Shown here piece by piece: positions 26,369-34,502 of a DNA stretch of 64,000 bases. The translations under genes and the position numbers were made by a program. The DNA is from Macondimonas sp045864775 (GTDB taxonomy: Bacteria > Pseudomonadota > Gammaproteobacteria > UBA5335). Each line of letters opens with the position of its first letter. The stretch's first letter is position 1. Location of the stretch: NCBI GenBank assembly GCA_045864775.1, contig BTVR01000001.1, positions 620,001 to 684,000 of the forward strand, given 5' to 3'. Below the pieces are notes generated by a model. The model saw nothing but the letters and a program-made list of their open reading frames with translations. It was not told the DNA's origin and searched no databases.

Positions 26369-27490
26369 TCAGGCCATGGTGGCCAGGGCGCGGCGAAAGC
26401 GCGCCAGCGCCAGAGCGAACAGCGTCGCACCGATGGCCGTGAGGGCGACGAACTGCGGCCAGACCACCTCCAGCCCGGCGCCGCGATACAGGATCGCCTG
26501 GGCCAGCATCACGAAATGGGTGTTGGGCGCCGCCAGCATCACCCACTGGACGATCGGGGGCATGCTTTCGCGCGGCGTGCTGGCGCCGGAAAGCATCTGC
26601 AAGGGCAGCAGCGCCAGCATCAGGAGCAGCCCGAACTGCGGCATCGATCGCGCCACGGTCCCGAGAAAGATCCCCATCGAGGTGGTGGCGAACAGGTGCA
26701 CCGCCGCGCCGGCCACGAACAGCGCCACCGAACCCTGCAGCGGCACGCCCAGCCCGATATGCACCACGCCGAGCAGGGACGCCGTCGCCGCGGCCAGGAC
26801 CACCGCCCCCATCGACCACACCTTGCCCAGCATGATCTCGAGCGGTGTCACCGGCATGACCAGCAGGTGTTCCACCGTGCCGTGCTCGCGCTCGCGGATC
26901 AGCGCCGCGCCGGTGAGCACGATCGACAGCATGGTCACCTCGCTGATGATGGACATGATGGCGGCGAACCAGGATTTGTTCAGCTCCGGGTTGAAGCGGG
27001 CGCGCAGGGCCAGCTCCACCGGCAGGCGCGGCGTTTGGCGGCGGTGCCGGAGGAAGGCCTGGATTTCCTCGCTGACGATGGTCTGGACGTAAGCGCTGCC
27101 GGTGAAGGCCTGGCTCATGCGCGTGGCGTCGACATTGAGCTGGATCGTCGGGACGCGTCCGGCGAGCACGTCGCGCTGGAACTCAGGGGGAATGTCGAGC
27201 GCAAAGGTGTCCAGCCCGGCGTCCATGCGCGCATCCATCTCGGCTTGGGTGATGATCCGGGGCGGCAGAAAGAACGGTGGATAGAAGGCGCCGGTGATGC
27301 GCATCGACAGCGGCGAGCGGTCCTCGTCCACGACCGCGATCGGCGCCTTGTTGAGCGTCTCGGGCATGGCCGTGGCGCGGGTGTACACCGAGAAGGTGAA
27401 CACGTAGACGATCAGGAACAGCATGATCGGATCGCGCCACAGGCTGCGCAGCTCCTTGATGCCGAGATACCACACATGCGAGGCGCGCAC
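26369..27490 (-). CDS. ABC-2 type permease (YhhJ/YbhR-like)
   Basis: A 373-residue membrane subunit. An N-terminal transmembrane helix (IMLFLIVYVFTFSVYT) is followed by a ~150-residue periplasmic region, then a block of about five helices; the cytoplasmic signature IREREHGTVEHLLVMPVTPLEIMLGK is typical of ABC-2 exporters. It starts 4 bases after the stop of the fused ABC protein. Together with that protein and the HlyD adaptor it makes the layout of E. coli yhiI-rbbA-yhhJ. The substrate is unknown; drug or bile-salt-like amphiphiles are typical guesses. Confidence 0.85.
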   Translation of the reverse strand: MRASHVWYLGIKELRSLWRDPIMLFLIVYVFTFSVYTRATAMPETLNKAPIAVVDEDRSPLSMRITGAFYPPFFLPPRIITQAEMDARMDAGLDTFALDIPPEFQRDVLAGRVPTIQLNVDATRMSQAFTGSAYVQTIVSEEIQAFLRHRRQTPRLPVELALRARFNPELNKSWFAAIMSIISEVTMLSIVLTGAALIREREHGTVEHLLVMPVTPLEIMLGKVWSMGAVVLAAATASLLGVVHIGLGVPLQGSVALFVAGAAVHLFATTSMGIFLGTVARSMPQFGLLLMLALLPLQMLSGASTPRESMPPIVQWVMLAAPNTHFVMLAQAILYRGAGLEVVWPQFVALTAIGATLFALALARFRRALATMA

Positions 27491-27494
27491 GGCT

Positions 27495-30245
27495 TCAGGT
27501 CTCCTGTTTCTTGAGCAGCAACGCCGCCAGGCCCACCAGCACGGGCGCCGCGATCAACAGCGGCACGAAGGCGCCGGTGAGATTGGAGAAGCCCAGCGCC
27601 TTGGAAAAGGTGCCGCGCGCGATGGTCAGAAAATGCGTGGTGGGGTAGATCTGGCCGATGACCTTGCCCATGCCCTCGAGCGAGGACACCGGATCGATGA
27701 TTCCCGAATACTCCGCCGCCGGCAGCAGGGTGAGCACGGCGGTGGCGAACAGGGCGGCGATCTGGCTGCGCATGAAGGTCGAGATCAACAGCCCCAGCGC
27801 CGTGGCCGCGCCCACATACAGCAGCGCGCCGCAGAACAGGGCCGTAAAGCTTCCCGTGAGCGGCACGCCGAACAGCGTCACCGCCATCAGCGTCAGCAGG
27901 AGGAAACTCAGCATGGACAGCACGATGTAGGGCAGCTGCTTGCCGAGCAGGAATTCGAGCGGTGTGGTGGGAGTCACGTAGAAATTGGTGATCGAGCCCA
28001 GCTCCTTTTCGCGCACCACCGACAGGGCGGCGAGCATGGCCGGGATCAACATCAACAGCAGCGGAATCACCGCCGGCACCATCGCCACCAGACTCTTGAC
28101 GTCCGGGTTGTAGCGAAAGCGCACCTCCACGCGGGCCGGCTGCGCCAGGGAGGCGCCGCGTCCCGCCTCGCGCGCCTGACGCGCCAGCCAGTGCGCGTGC
28201 ATGCCCTGCACATAGCCGCGGATGGTCTCGGCGCGGGACGGCATGGCGCCGTCGATCCAGGCGCCGATCTCGACCGGCCGACCGTGGGCGAGGTCGCGCG
28301 CGAAATCAGGCGGAATCTCCAGCGCCAGCCCCAGCTCGCCGGCCCGCATGCGCCGGTCGAGGTCATCGTAGTCGACGATCGGCGGTCGTTCGCTGAAGTA
28401 GCGCGAACCGGCCAGCGCCAGCGCGTAGTCCCGGCTCAGGGTGCTCTGGTCGTGATCGAGCACGGCGAAGCTGAGGTCCTCCACGTCCATGGTGATGCCA
28501 TAGCCCATCACCAGCATCAGCAGCGCATTGCCGAGCAGAGCCAGCGTCAGCCGGATCGGGTCGCGCATCAGTTCGAGCGCCTCGCGCCGCGCGTAGCTCA
28601 CGAACCGCCGGGGATCGAACCAGCGCCGCCCGCCGCGCCGACCGGCGTCATCCGGATCGGTGGCGACGACGGCGAACGGCGGATCGTCCGCTGCGGCCTC
28701 CTCCGCTGCGGCATCTTCCAGATAGGCGACGAAGGCATCTTCCAGGCGCTGCGCGCCCCGTTCGCGCACCAGCTCGGCGGGCGCGCCGACCGCCAGCACC
28801 TTCCCCGCGTGCATCAGCGAGATACGGTCGCAGCGCTCGGCCTCGTTCATGAAGTGCGTGGAGATGAAGAGGGTCACGCCATCGCGGCGCGACAGCTCGC
28901 CGAGCGTGGCCCAGAAGCCATCGCGCGCCACCGGGTCGACGCCCGAGGTCGGCTCGTCCAGGATCAGCATCTCGGGCCTGTGGATCATCGCCACCGCCAG
29001 CGACAGGCGCTGGCGCACCCCGAGCGGCAAGGCGCCGGGCAGTGTGTCCATCACCTGCGTGAGCCCGAAGCGTTCGGCCATCTCCGCCGCCCGGGCGGGG
29101 ATCTGTGCCGCCGGCACCTCGAACAGCCGCGCGTGCAGGACGAGGTTCTGCGCCACCGTCAGCTCGCCGTACAGCGAGAACGACTGCGACATGTAGCCGA
29201 CGCGCCGGCGTGTGGCCAGATCGTGCGGATCGACCTCCTGCCCGAACAGCCAGGCACGGCCCGCGCTCGGCGGCAACAGGCCGGTCAGCATCTTCATGGT
29301 GGTGGTCTTGCCGCAGCCGTTGCTGCCCAGAAAGCCGAAGATCTCGCCGCGGCGGATGCGAAAGCTCACCCGGTCCACGGCGGTGAAGTCGCCGAAGCGC
29401 ATGGTCAGATCTTTGGCCTCGATCGCCGCCTCGCCGTCGCCGTCCGGCGGCAGCGGCGGAATGTCCACCGCCCGGTGGCCGCGGCGTTTTTCCTCCGGCA
29501 GCAGGGCGATGAAAGCAGCCTCCAGCGTGTCGCAACCGGTGCGCGCCAGCAGCTCGCGCGGCGTCCCGGTGGCCAGCACGCGCCCGCCGTCCAGGGCGAC
29601 CAGATGGTCGAAGCGCGCCGCCTCCTCCATATAGGCGGTGGCCACCACGACGCTCATCCCCGGCCGCCCCGCGCGGATGCGGTCGATCAGCGCCCAGAAC
29701 TGGCGCCGCGACAGGGGATCCACCCCCGTGGTGGGCTCGTCCAGGATCAACAGATCCGGATCGTGGATCAGCGCGCAGCACAGGCCGAGTTTCTGCTTCA
29801 TGCCGCCCGAGAGCTTGCCGGCCGGCCGATCCAGAAAGGGGAACAGCCCGGTGGCGCGGGTGAGCATCTCGATGCGCCGCGCGCGCTCCGCGCGGCCGTG
29901 GCCGAACAGGCGCGCGAAGAACCCCAGGTTTTCGCTCACCGACAGCGTCGGATAGAGGTTCTTGCCCAGGCCCTGCGGCATGTAGGCGATGCGCGGCAGG
30001 ATGCGCCGGCGCGCCCCCGCCTCGGCCAGATCCACCCCCAACGCCACGACGCGCCCGGCCTGGATGGCCCGCGCCCCGGCCGCGAGCGCCAGCAGGCTGG
30101 ACTTGCCCACGCCGTCCGGGCCGATCAGCCCCACCATGCCCCCGGCCGGCAGATCGAGCGTGACCTCGCTGAGCGCCGCGACCTTGCCGTAGCGCAGGCC
30201 GACGCCCTCGAAACGCACCGCCGGTGCGGGCGCCGGCGCGTTCAT
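27495..30245 (-). CDS. Fused ABC transporter: two ATPase domains plus ABC-2 permease (RbbA/YhiH-like)
   Basis: A 916-residue fusion. Domain 1 has Walker A GPDGVGKSS, signature LSGGMKQKLGL and Walker B LLILDEPTTGVDPL. Domain 2 has Walker A GSNGCGKTTTMKML, Walker B MLILDEPTSGVDP, but its signature reads LPLGVRQRLSLAVAM instead of LSGGxxQR. From about residue 540 a transmembrane ABC-2 permease follows, with the periplasmic loop and the REKELGSITNFYVTPTTPLE segment. This is the RbbA-type architecture. The ATG at 30245 overlaps the HlyD stop by 4 bases. It probably forms a heterodimer with the permease at 26369. Confidence 0.88.
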   Translation of the reverse strand: MNAPAPAPAVRFEGVGLRYGKVAALSEVTLDLPAGGMVGLIGPDGVGKSSLLALAAGARAIQAGRVVALGVDLAEAGARRRILPRIAYMPQGLGKNLYPTLSVSENLGFFARLFGHGRAERARRIEMLTRATGLFPFLDRPAGKLSGGMKQKLGLCCALIHDPDLLILDEPTTGVDPLSRRQFWALIDRIRAGRPGMSVVVATAYMEEAARFDHLVALDGGRVLATGTPRELLARTGCDTLEAAFIALLPEEKRRGHRAVDIPPLPPDGDGEAAIEAKDLTMRFGDFTAVDRVSFRIRRGEIFGFLGSNGCGKTTTMKMLTGLLPPSAGRAWLFGQEVDPHDLATRRRVGYMSQSFSLYGELTVAQNLVLHARLFEVPAAQIPARAAEMAERFGLTQVMDTLPGALPLGVRQRLSLAVAMIHRPEMLILDEPTSGVDPVARDGFWATLGELSRRDGVTLFISTHFMNEAERCDRISLMHAGKVLAVGAPAELVRERGAQRLEDAFVAYLEDAAAEEAAADDPPFAVVATDPDDAGRRGGRRWFDPRRFVSYARREALELMRDPIRLTLALLGNALLMLVMGYGITMDVEDLSFAVLDHDQSTLSRDYALALAGSRYFSERPPIVDYDDLDRRMRAGELGLALEIPPDFARDLAHGRPVEIGAWIDGAMPSRAETIRGYVQGMHAHWLARQAREAGRGASLAQPARVEVRFRYNPDVKSLVAMVPAVIPLLLMLIPAMLAALSVVREKELGSITNFYVTPTTPLEFLLGKQLPYIVLSMLSFLLLTLMAVTLFGVPLTGSFTALFCGALLYVGAATALGLLISTFMRSQIAALFATAVLTLLPAAEYSGIIDPVSSLEGMGKVIGQIYPTTHFLTIARGTFSKALGFSNLTGAFVPLLIAAPVLVGLAALLLKKQET

Positions 30246-31312
30246 GGCGCGACGTTCACCGCCAGCGCCTCGGGCCACGGCGTCTGTGGATCGAGCTGCA
30301 CATAGGCGACGCCGGGCAGCCCCGTCTTGACCTGCCGCAGGCGCTGTTGCAGCAGCGCGGGATCGATGCGGGCCTTGATGCGGAACATCAGCTTGGCCCG
30401 CTCCTCGGCCGTCTCCACTGTTTTCGGCGTGAACTGGGCCACGTCCGCCACGAAGGACACGCGCGCCGGAATCACCCGATCAGGCACGGCATCGAGCACC
30501 AGCCGCGCCTCGGCCCCCAGCGCCACACGCCCCGCCTGCGCGGTGGGCAGGAAGAAGGTCATGTAGACATCGCCGAGATCGACCAGATTGAGCACCACCC
30601 CACCGGCCGCCAACACCTCGCCCGGCTCGGCCACGCGATATTGCACGCGCCCGGCGCGCGGCGCGCGCAGCACGCCATCGGCGAGGTCGGCCCGGATGCG
30701 CTCGAGGGTCGCCTCGGCCGCGCGCACCGCCGACTCGGCGGAGGCGATCTGCGCCCGGGCATTGCTGACCGCCGCCTCGCCGGCCGCCACCTGGGCCGCG
30801 GCCGCCGCCACGGCCGCACGCGCGCCGTCGTAACGCGCCACGGCGTCGTCCAGGCTCTGTGCAGAAACGACATAGTCCGCCGCGAGTTGCTGCGTGCGGC
30901 CCAGCCACAGCGAGGCCGCATGGCGCTCGGTCTCGCGCTGACGCACCACCGCCGCCGCGGCCGCGCGTTCGGCCTCGCGCTGGCGCAACTGGTTGCGGGC
31001 CGTCTCCACGGCGACGCGGGCGCGCTCCAGATTCGCCAGCGCCTCGCGCTCCTGCGCGCGCAGGGTGGACAGGTCCATCTCCGCCAGCACCTCCCCGGCC
31101 GCCACGAAATCGCCCTCGCGCACCGCGATCGTCGCCAGCCGCCCCGGCAGCTTGGTGGCGACGTCGATCTCCACCGCCTCGATGCGGCCATTGCCGCTGG
31201 CCAGCCCCGCCGGCAGCCCGTTCGGGCGCAGCAGCGGCCAGAGCAGCACCGCCGCCCCGACCGCCAGCGCGACGAGGACGATCACGAGGATGGCTTTGCG
31301 CTTGCGCGTCAT
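30242..31312 (-). CDS. HlyD-family periplasmic adaptor (YhiI-like)
   Basis: A 356-residue membrane-fusion protein. One N-terminal transmembrane anchor (AILVIVLVALAVGAAVLLWP), a biotinyl-lipoyl half motif (GRIEAVEIDVATKLPGRLA), a long Ala/Arg/Glu-rich coiled-coil hairpin at about residues 75-205, the second lipoyl half (VLRAPRAGRVQYRVAEPGEV) and a beta-barrel region. It bridges the ABC exporter to an outer-membrane channel of TolC type, which is not encoded here. It is the first gene of the exporter operon. Confidence 0.88.
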   Translation of the reverse strand: MTRKRKAILVIVLVALAVGAAVLLWPLLRPNGLPAGLASGNGRIEAVEIDVATKLPGRLATIAVREGDFVAAGEVLAEMDLSTLRAQEREALANLERARVAVETARNQLRQREAERAAAAAVVRQRETERHAASLWLGRTQQLAADYVVSAQSLDDAVARYDGARAAVAAAAAQVAAGEAAVSNARAQIASAESAVRAAEATLERIRADLADGVLRAPRAGRVQYRVAEPGEVLAAGGVVLNLVDLGDVYMTFFLPTAQAGRVALGAEARLVLDAVPDRVIPARVSFVADVAQFTPKTVETAEERAKLMFRIKARIDPALLQQRLRQVKTGLPGVAYVQLDPQTPWPEALAVNVAP

Positions 31313-31663
31313 GGTTCCGGTTCTCCTGGGGTCGATGCGGCGACGTCGGGCAGACCCCGACGCGGGCCGCGATGGCAGGCGGACCCGCCTTTCAGCCTAC
31401 CTGCCCAACCCCGCGGAGGCGTGATCTGGATCAACATCCGCCGCCGCCTCACCGCTCTGCCGGTCGCGCCGGGCGCATCGCCGATGCTGCAGGAGCAGCA
31501 TGCGGGCGCCGCCGCAGGGACGTGATGCCACTCCGCCGCAAGCGCGCGGCAAGCGGGACGCATCGCCGCCGACATACGTGCGGATGCCGCAAACGCCCGC
31601 GCCGGCCGATAATGGCGGCAGGCGCCGGCACGCATCTCGCGCCCTCTGGAGCCCTTCGCCGAC
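31313..31663. other. Divergent intergenic region between hlyD-like gene and dedA
   Basis: 351 bases with no gene that I can support. It should hold the promoter of the exporter operon (leftwards) and of dedA (rightwards). It is GC-rich; no palindrome or regulator site stood out on reading. Confidence 0.4.
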
Positions 31664-32227
31664 ATGACCCTTTCCCTCGCCGCTCTGATCGCCCGCTATG
31701 GCTATCTCGCCGTGGCCGTGGGCGCCGTGCTCGAAGGCGAGAGCGTGCTGCTCGCCGCCGGCGCGGCCGCCCACCATGGCCTGCTGGACCTGCGCGTGGT
31801 GATGCTCATCGCCGCGGTCGCCAGCACGCTGGCCGATCAGGCCTGGTTCCAGATCGGCCGGCGCTGGGGTCACGCGCTGATGATCCGCCTGCCGCCGCTC
31901 GCCCGCCGGGCGCCGCAGATGCAGGCGCTGCTGGACCGCCACCACGCGCGGCTGATCCTCGCCATCCGCTTCCTCATCGGCCTGCGCATCGCCGGCCCCA
32001 TCCTGATGGGCTGGGCGCGCGTCGACCCGCGCCGTTTCGCCGTGCTCAATGCCGTGGCGGCCTGTTTCTGGGCCGTCGTCGTCGCCGGCATCGGCTATGG
32101 CCTCGGCAACGCCTGGTCGGCGCTGGCAGCCTGTCCGCACGGCCGCGCGCTGCTGTTGGCCGCCCTGGCAGGCATGGCACTGCTGCTCTGGCGCCGCCGC
32201 GCCCGGGGCGTGCCGCCGTCTCCCTGA
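31664..32227 (+). CDS. DedA-family membrane protein
   Basis: A 187-residue polytopic protein of the DedA/SNARE-associated (VTT) family, with the conserved LIARYGYLAVAVGAVLEGES start, the LADQAWFQIGRRWG segment and the amphipathic FLIGLRIAGPILMGWARV stretch carrying the conserved Arg and Gly. DedA proteins of this group act as lipid (undecaprenyl phosphate or phospholipid) flippases or help keep the proton motive force. The gene stands alone between the exporter operon and pilA. Confidence 0.85.
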   Translation: MTLSLAALIARYGYLAVAVGAVLEGESVLLAAGAAAHHGLLDLRVVMLIAAVASTLADQAWFQIGRRWGHALMIRLPPLARRAPQMQALLDRHHARLILAIRFLIGLRIAGPILMGWARVDPRRFAVLNAVAACFWAVVVAGIGYGLGNAWSALAACPHGRALLLAALAGMALLLWRRRARGVPPSP

Positions 32228-32396
32228 GCGGCCGCGCCCGCACCTTTGGGACGGCCGTCCGGCGCGCGGGCCGGGCCGCAGGATTTGACGGGGCACGTCA
32301 CATCCTGACCGGCGCGGCCGGCGGCAGCCGCCTGGGCGCAAGGGGAACAGCCCGAGATCTCACGCTTTCCTTTTGTTAATCATAGCCTTGCCGAAT

Positions 32397-32412
32397 TGGC
32401 ACGACGGCTGCA
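32397..32412 (+). promoter_or_regulatory. Sigma-54 promoter of pilA
   Basis: TGGCACGACGGCTGCA matches the sigma-54 consensus TGGCACG-N4-TTGCA with one mismatch. The GG at -24 and GC at -12 are exactly 10 bases apart. It lies about 88 bases upstream of the pilA ATG. The AT-rich stretch just before it (about 32367-32385) could take PilR or IHF. PilSR is encoded 7 kb away in this window. Confidence 0.85.
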
Positions 32413-32499
32413 TAAAGCCTGTCACGGATCGGATGTGTGCACGACGGGCCGAACCGCAACCATCACCCGTGCAAAGAACGACAGAAGGAAGAACCCTCC

Positions 32500-32931
32500 A
32501 TGAACAAGCAACAAGGCTTCACCCTGATCGAACTCATGATCGTGGTGGCCATCGTCGGCATCCTCGCGGCCATCGCCATCCCCGCCTATCAGGACTACAC
32601 GACCCGTGCCCGCGTCAGCGAAGCAATCGGATTCGCCGCGGCGGCCAAGACCGCGGTGTCCGAATCCGTCATCAGCACTGGATCTTTGCCGGCTGACAAC
32701 GCCGCCGCCGGTCTTGCCGCTGCCAATGCGATTTCCTCGACCTATGTGGAATCCCTCACCATCGCCACCGGCGTCATCACGGTTGCCATCAAGAGCACGC
32801 AAAACACCACGGTCGATGGCGGGTCCATCATCCTCACGCCCACCGTCACGTCCGCCGGCGTCAACTGGGCTTGCAAAGTAAGTAACACCAACATGTATCA
32901 GTACGTCCCGGCCAACTGCCGCAGCACCTAA
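32500..32931 (+). CDS. pilA: Type IV major pilin PilA
   Basis: A 143-residue prepilin. The leader is MNKQQG, cut by PilD before the mature N-terminal Phe (FTLIELMIVVAIVGILAAIA), with the conserved Glu5. The hydrophobic alpha-1 helix is followed by a small globular domain with a Cys pair near the end (WACKVS and PANCRST) forming the D-loop disulphide. GGAAGAA sits 8 bases before the ATG. It is driven by the sigma-54 promoter at 32397 and followed by a strong terminator at 32963, so it is monocistronic. Confidence 0.93.
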   Translation: MNKQQGFTLIELMIVVAIVGILAAIAIPAYQDYTTRARVSEAIGFAAAAKTAVSESVISTGSLPADNAAAGLAAANAISSTYVESLTIATGVITVAIKSTQNTTVDGGSIILTPTVTSAGVNWACKVSNTNMYQYVPANCRST

Positions 32932-32962
32932 TAGAAGCAACTGAGCGAAGCCCAACCATCCT

Positions 32963-32993
32963 GCCCCCCATGCCATTGGGGGGCTCTTTTTTT
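32963..32993 (+). terminator. Intrinsic terminator of pilA
   Basis: GCCCCCC pairs with GGGGGGC (7 base pairs, 8-base loop ATGCCATT), followed by TCTTTTTTT. A classic rho-independent terminator 31 bases after the pilA stop. Confidence 0.9.
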
Positions 32994-33497
32994 GCCCATG
33001 CCGATGCCACCGCGCCCGCCGGCGGCGTGATGGCGGATTCCATGACGCCTGCCCCCATTGCGGCATTCCAGGCTCCTGCCGCAGGCCCCGGTCGGGCGCC
33101 TCGAACACCGATGGCTCCCACGGCGCCGCGGCGCGCGCGTTTTCGCCGCTCCCACCGCTCGCATCCCGCCCCTCGTCGCCGGGCCGCGTTTCCCCTGCCG
33201 CTCTTGCGGGGCGCGCAGCGCGCCAATCCATGCTTGCGATGGCCAGCCCGCCGCACACCAGCGCCCGGGGTTCGCGACGGGCCTGGCCCCCGATGTCGAC
33301 GACACGGCCTGCGCAGTGACGCCCGCCCGCGCGATGACGAGCAGGCCCGTGCAGCCGTGGGGACGGCGGCCCGCGCGAAGAACGCAAAGAACGGACGAAG
33401 CCACCGCCGGCGGACAAACCGGCTACCATCGACTCCGGGCCCTGAACCGCGCGACCGACCGCAAAGGGGCCCTTCCCACAACACAGGAGGAGACGAC
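32994..33497. other. 504-base intergenic stretch after pilA
   Basis: GC-rich sequence between the pilA terminator and the small orphan gene. Several open frames cross it on both strands, but none has recognisable protein character or a ribosome binding site. I see no RNA gene or repeat family in it. Confidence 0.4.
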
Positions 33498-33716
33498 ATG
33501 CTGGTATTCCGTTTGGTCGATCAGAATCGCAACCCGATCAAGAAGGCCAAGGTCACGGTCAAGGTGACCAACGGCGGCGACGCCACTGCCTGGAGCGATC
33601 GCAACGGCTTCGTGGCCCAGCCAATCACCGGCGGAGAGCATGGCAAGGTGCTCATCGACGGCAAGGAAGTCTACGAGGGGCCGCTGTACGTCGAGGAGAT
33701 CGTGGCAAACCTGTGA
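33498..33716 (+). CDS. Small beta-rich protein of unknown function
   Basis: A 72-residue protein. An ACAGGAGG ribosome binding site ends 8 bases before the ATG, which is strong support for translation. The sequence starts MLVFRLVDQNRNPIKKAKVT and carries alternating hydrophobic and polar strands and a DRNGFVAQPITGG turn, resembling a minimal carboxypeptidase-regulatory-like (transthyretin-type) fold. It has no signal peptide or Cys. The neighbours (pilA, a mazEF scar, alkB) suggest no role. Function unknown. Confidence 0.6.
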   Translation: MLVFRLVDQNRNPIKKAKVTVKVTNGGDATAWSDRNGFVAQPITGGEHGKVLIDGKEVYEGPLYVEEIVANL

Positions 33717-33814
33717 CGGTCCCGTTCACACCGCCGCCATGCCACCGCTTTGGCTGCGCCGCGACCGGCATCGAGATCGCGGCGACTCCCCCACTCTCGC
33801 CGCCGGACCTGAGC

Positions 33815-33837
33815 CGAGTCCTAAGCGATAGGACTCG
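33815..33837. promoter_or_regulatory. Perfect inverted repeat before the mazE-like ORF
   Basis: CGAGTCCTA, AGCGA, TAGGACTCG: a 9-base-pair perfect inverted repeat with a 5-base centre, 18 bases before the start of the MazE-like ORF. MazE/AbrB-type antitoxins repress their own operons by binding such palindromes, so this is probably the old operator; as RNA it would also fold into a hairpin. There is no T-run. Confidence 0.5.
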
Positions 33838-33855
33838 AAGCGCAGGAGATGCCCC

Positions 33856-34068
33856 ATGCACACGACCCACCTTCGCAAGGTCAGCGGCTCGCTCATGCGG
33901 GCCGTCCCGCCTGCCCTGCTCGATGTTGTGCCCCTGACCGCAGCAGCGAGGGTCGCTCTGGCCGAGGGCAAGGGCCGTCTCGTGATTGCTCGGGGCCGCA
34001 AGCGGGAAAGCGCGCCGGCGGCCGTGGTGGATGACGTGCTGGGGAGCATTACCACGCGCTTCGCGTGA
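33856..34068 (+). pseudogene. MazE-MazF deletion fusion (antitoxin N-terminus joined to toxin C-terminus)
   Basis: An intact 70-codon frame with a CAGGAGA ribosome binding site. Residues 1-46 (MHTTHLRKVSGSLMRAVPPA, then LLDVVPLTAAARVALAEGKG) match the DNA-binding half of AbrB/MazE-type antitoxins, normally MxTTNLRKVGGSVMLAVPPALLD. Residues 47-70 (GRKRESAPAAVVDDVLGSIT) do not look like a MazE tail but fit the C-terminus of PemK/ChpB-type MazF toxins, usually RGRKLE(S/T)VPD.(I/V)MDEVLARL(A/T)..F. So an in-frame deletion seems to have removed the middle. The product may still bind the operator at 33815 but could not be a toxin. Confidence 0.6.
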
Positions 34069-34502
34069 ACAGGGCGGTGAGCAGGAACGCGTTTCGCTGA
34101 TCGTTACCGAAGATCGGCTGGCACGAGCAACCGCTCGCGGGTGATCACCTGGATTGCCGGCAACACAGGCTTCGCCGCCTGTGCGTCAGATTTGCGGCCG
34201 TTCGGGTCGCCTCGATGCACGGCGGCGGGGGCTTTCGCATCCGGCAGCGCCTCTGATCCCGCGTCCATCCTTGCGGCCGGGAACTCGAACCCCCTCCGGT
34301 GGATCGAATCATGCACCGCACCATGCCCACTTGGCCCGATGCGCCGGCCGATCGATGATGCGAGCACGCCCCGCTATTGAACGATCGTTCGGTTTGTGCG
34401 AGATTGATCAATACAAGAAGCTGTCCTTGTCAATGATTCTGAGCAAGAGATGGTCGTCCGGGCTGAGGGGCCTTTTCGATGAAGGTTCTGGAGGAGACGA
34501 CA
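34069..34502. other. alkB upstream region
   Basis: 434 bases between the mazEF scar and the AlkB-like gene. The first ~300 bases show no supportable gene. The last ~120 are markedly richer in A and T and contain two palindromes described separately (34379-34390 and 34404-34411), so this is most likely the control region of the hydroxylase gene. Confidence 0.5.
34379..34411 (+). promoter_or_regulatory. Paired palindromes, candidate operator of the alkB-like gene
   Basis: GAACGATCGTTC (34379-34390) is a perfect 12-base palindrome of the kind bound by TetR-family regulators; TTGATCAA (34404-34411) is a second perfect palindrome 13 bases on. They lie about 90-125 bases upstream of the ATG in an AT-rich patch. 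No TetR-family gene is encoded in this window. Confidence 0.5.

Noticed and set aside
27423..30305. A ~960-codon open frame on the plus strand opposite the ABC fusion gene.
   Set aside because: Antisense shadow of the ABC protein in GC-rich DNA; no motif and no ribosome binding site.
33815..33837. The inverted repeat considered as an integron attC-type site.
   Set aside because: No R-box/L-box structure, no integrase and no cassette array nearby.
34069..34380. A possible remaining piece of mazF downstream of the MazE-MazF fusion.
   Set aside because: A frame reads GNTGFAACAS, faintly like the middle of MazF, but the match is too short to support.
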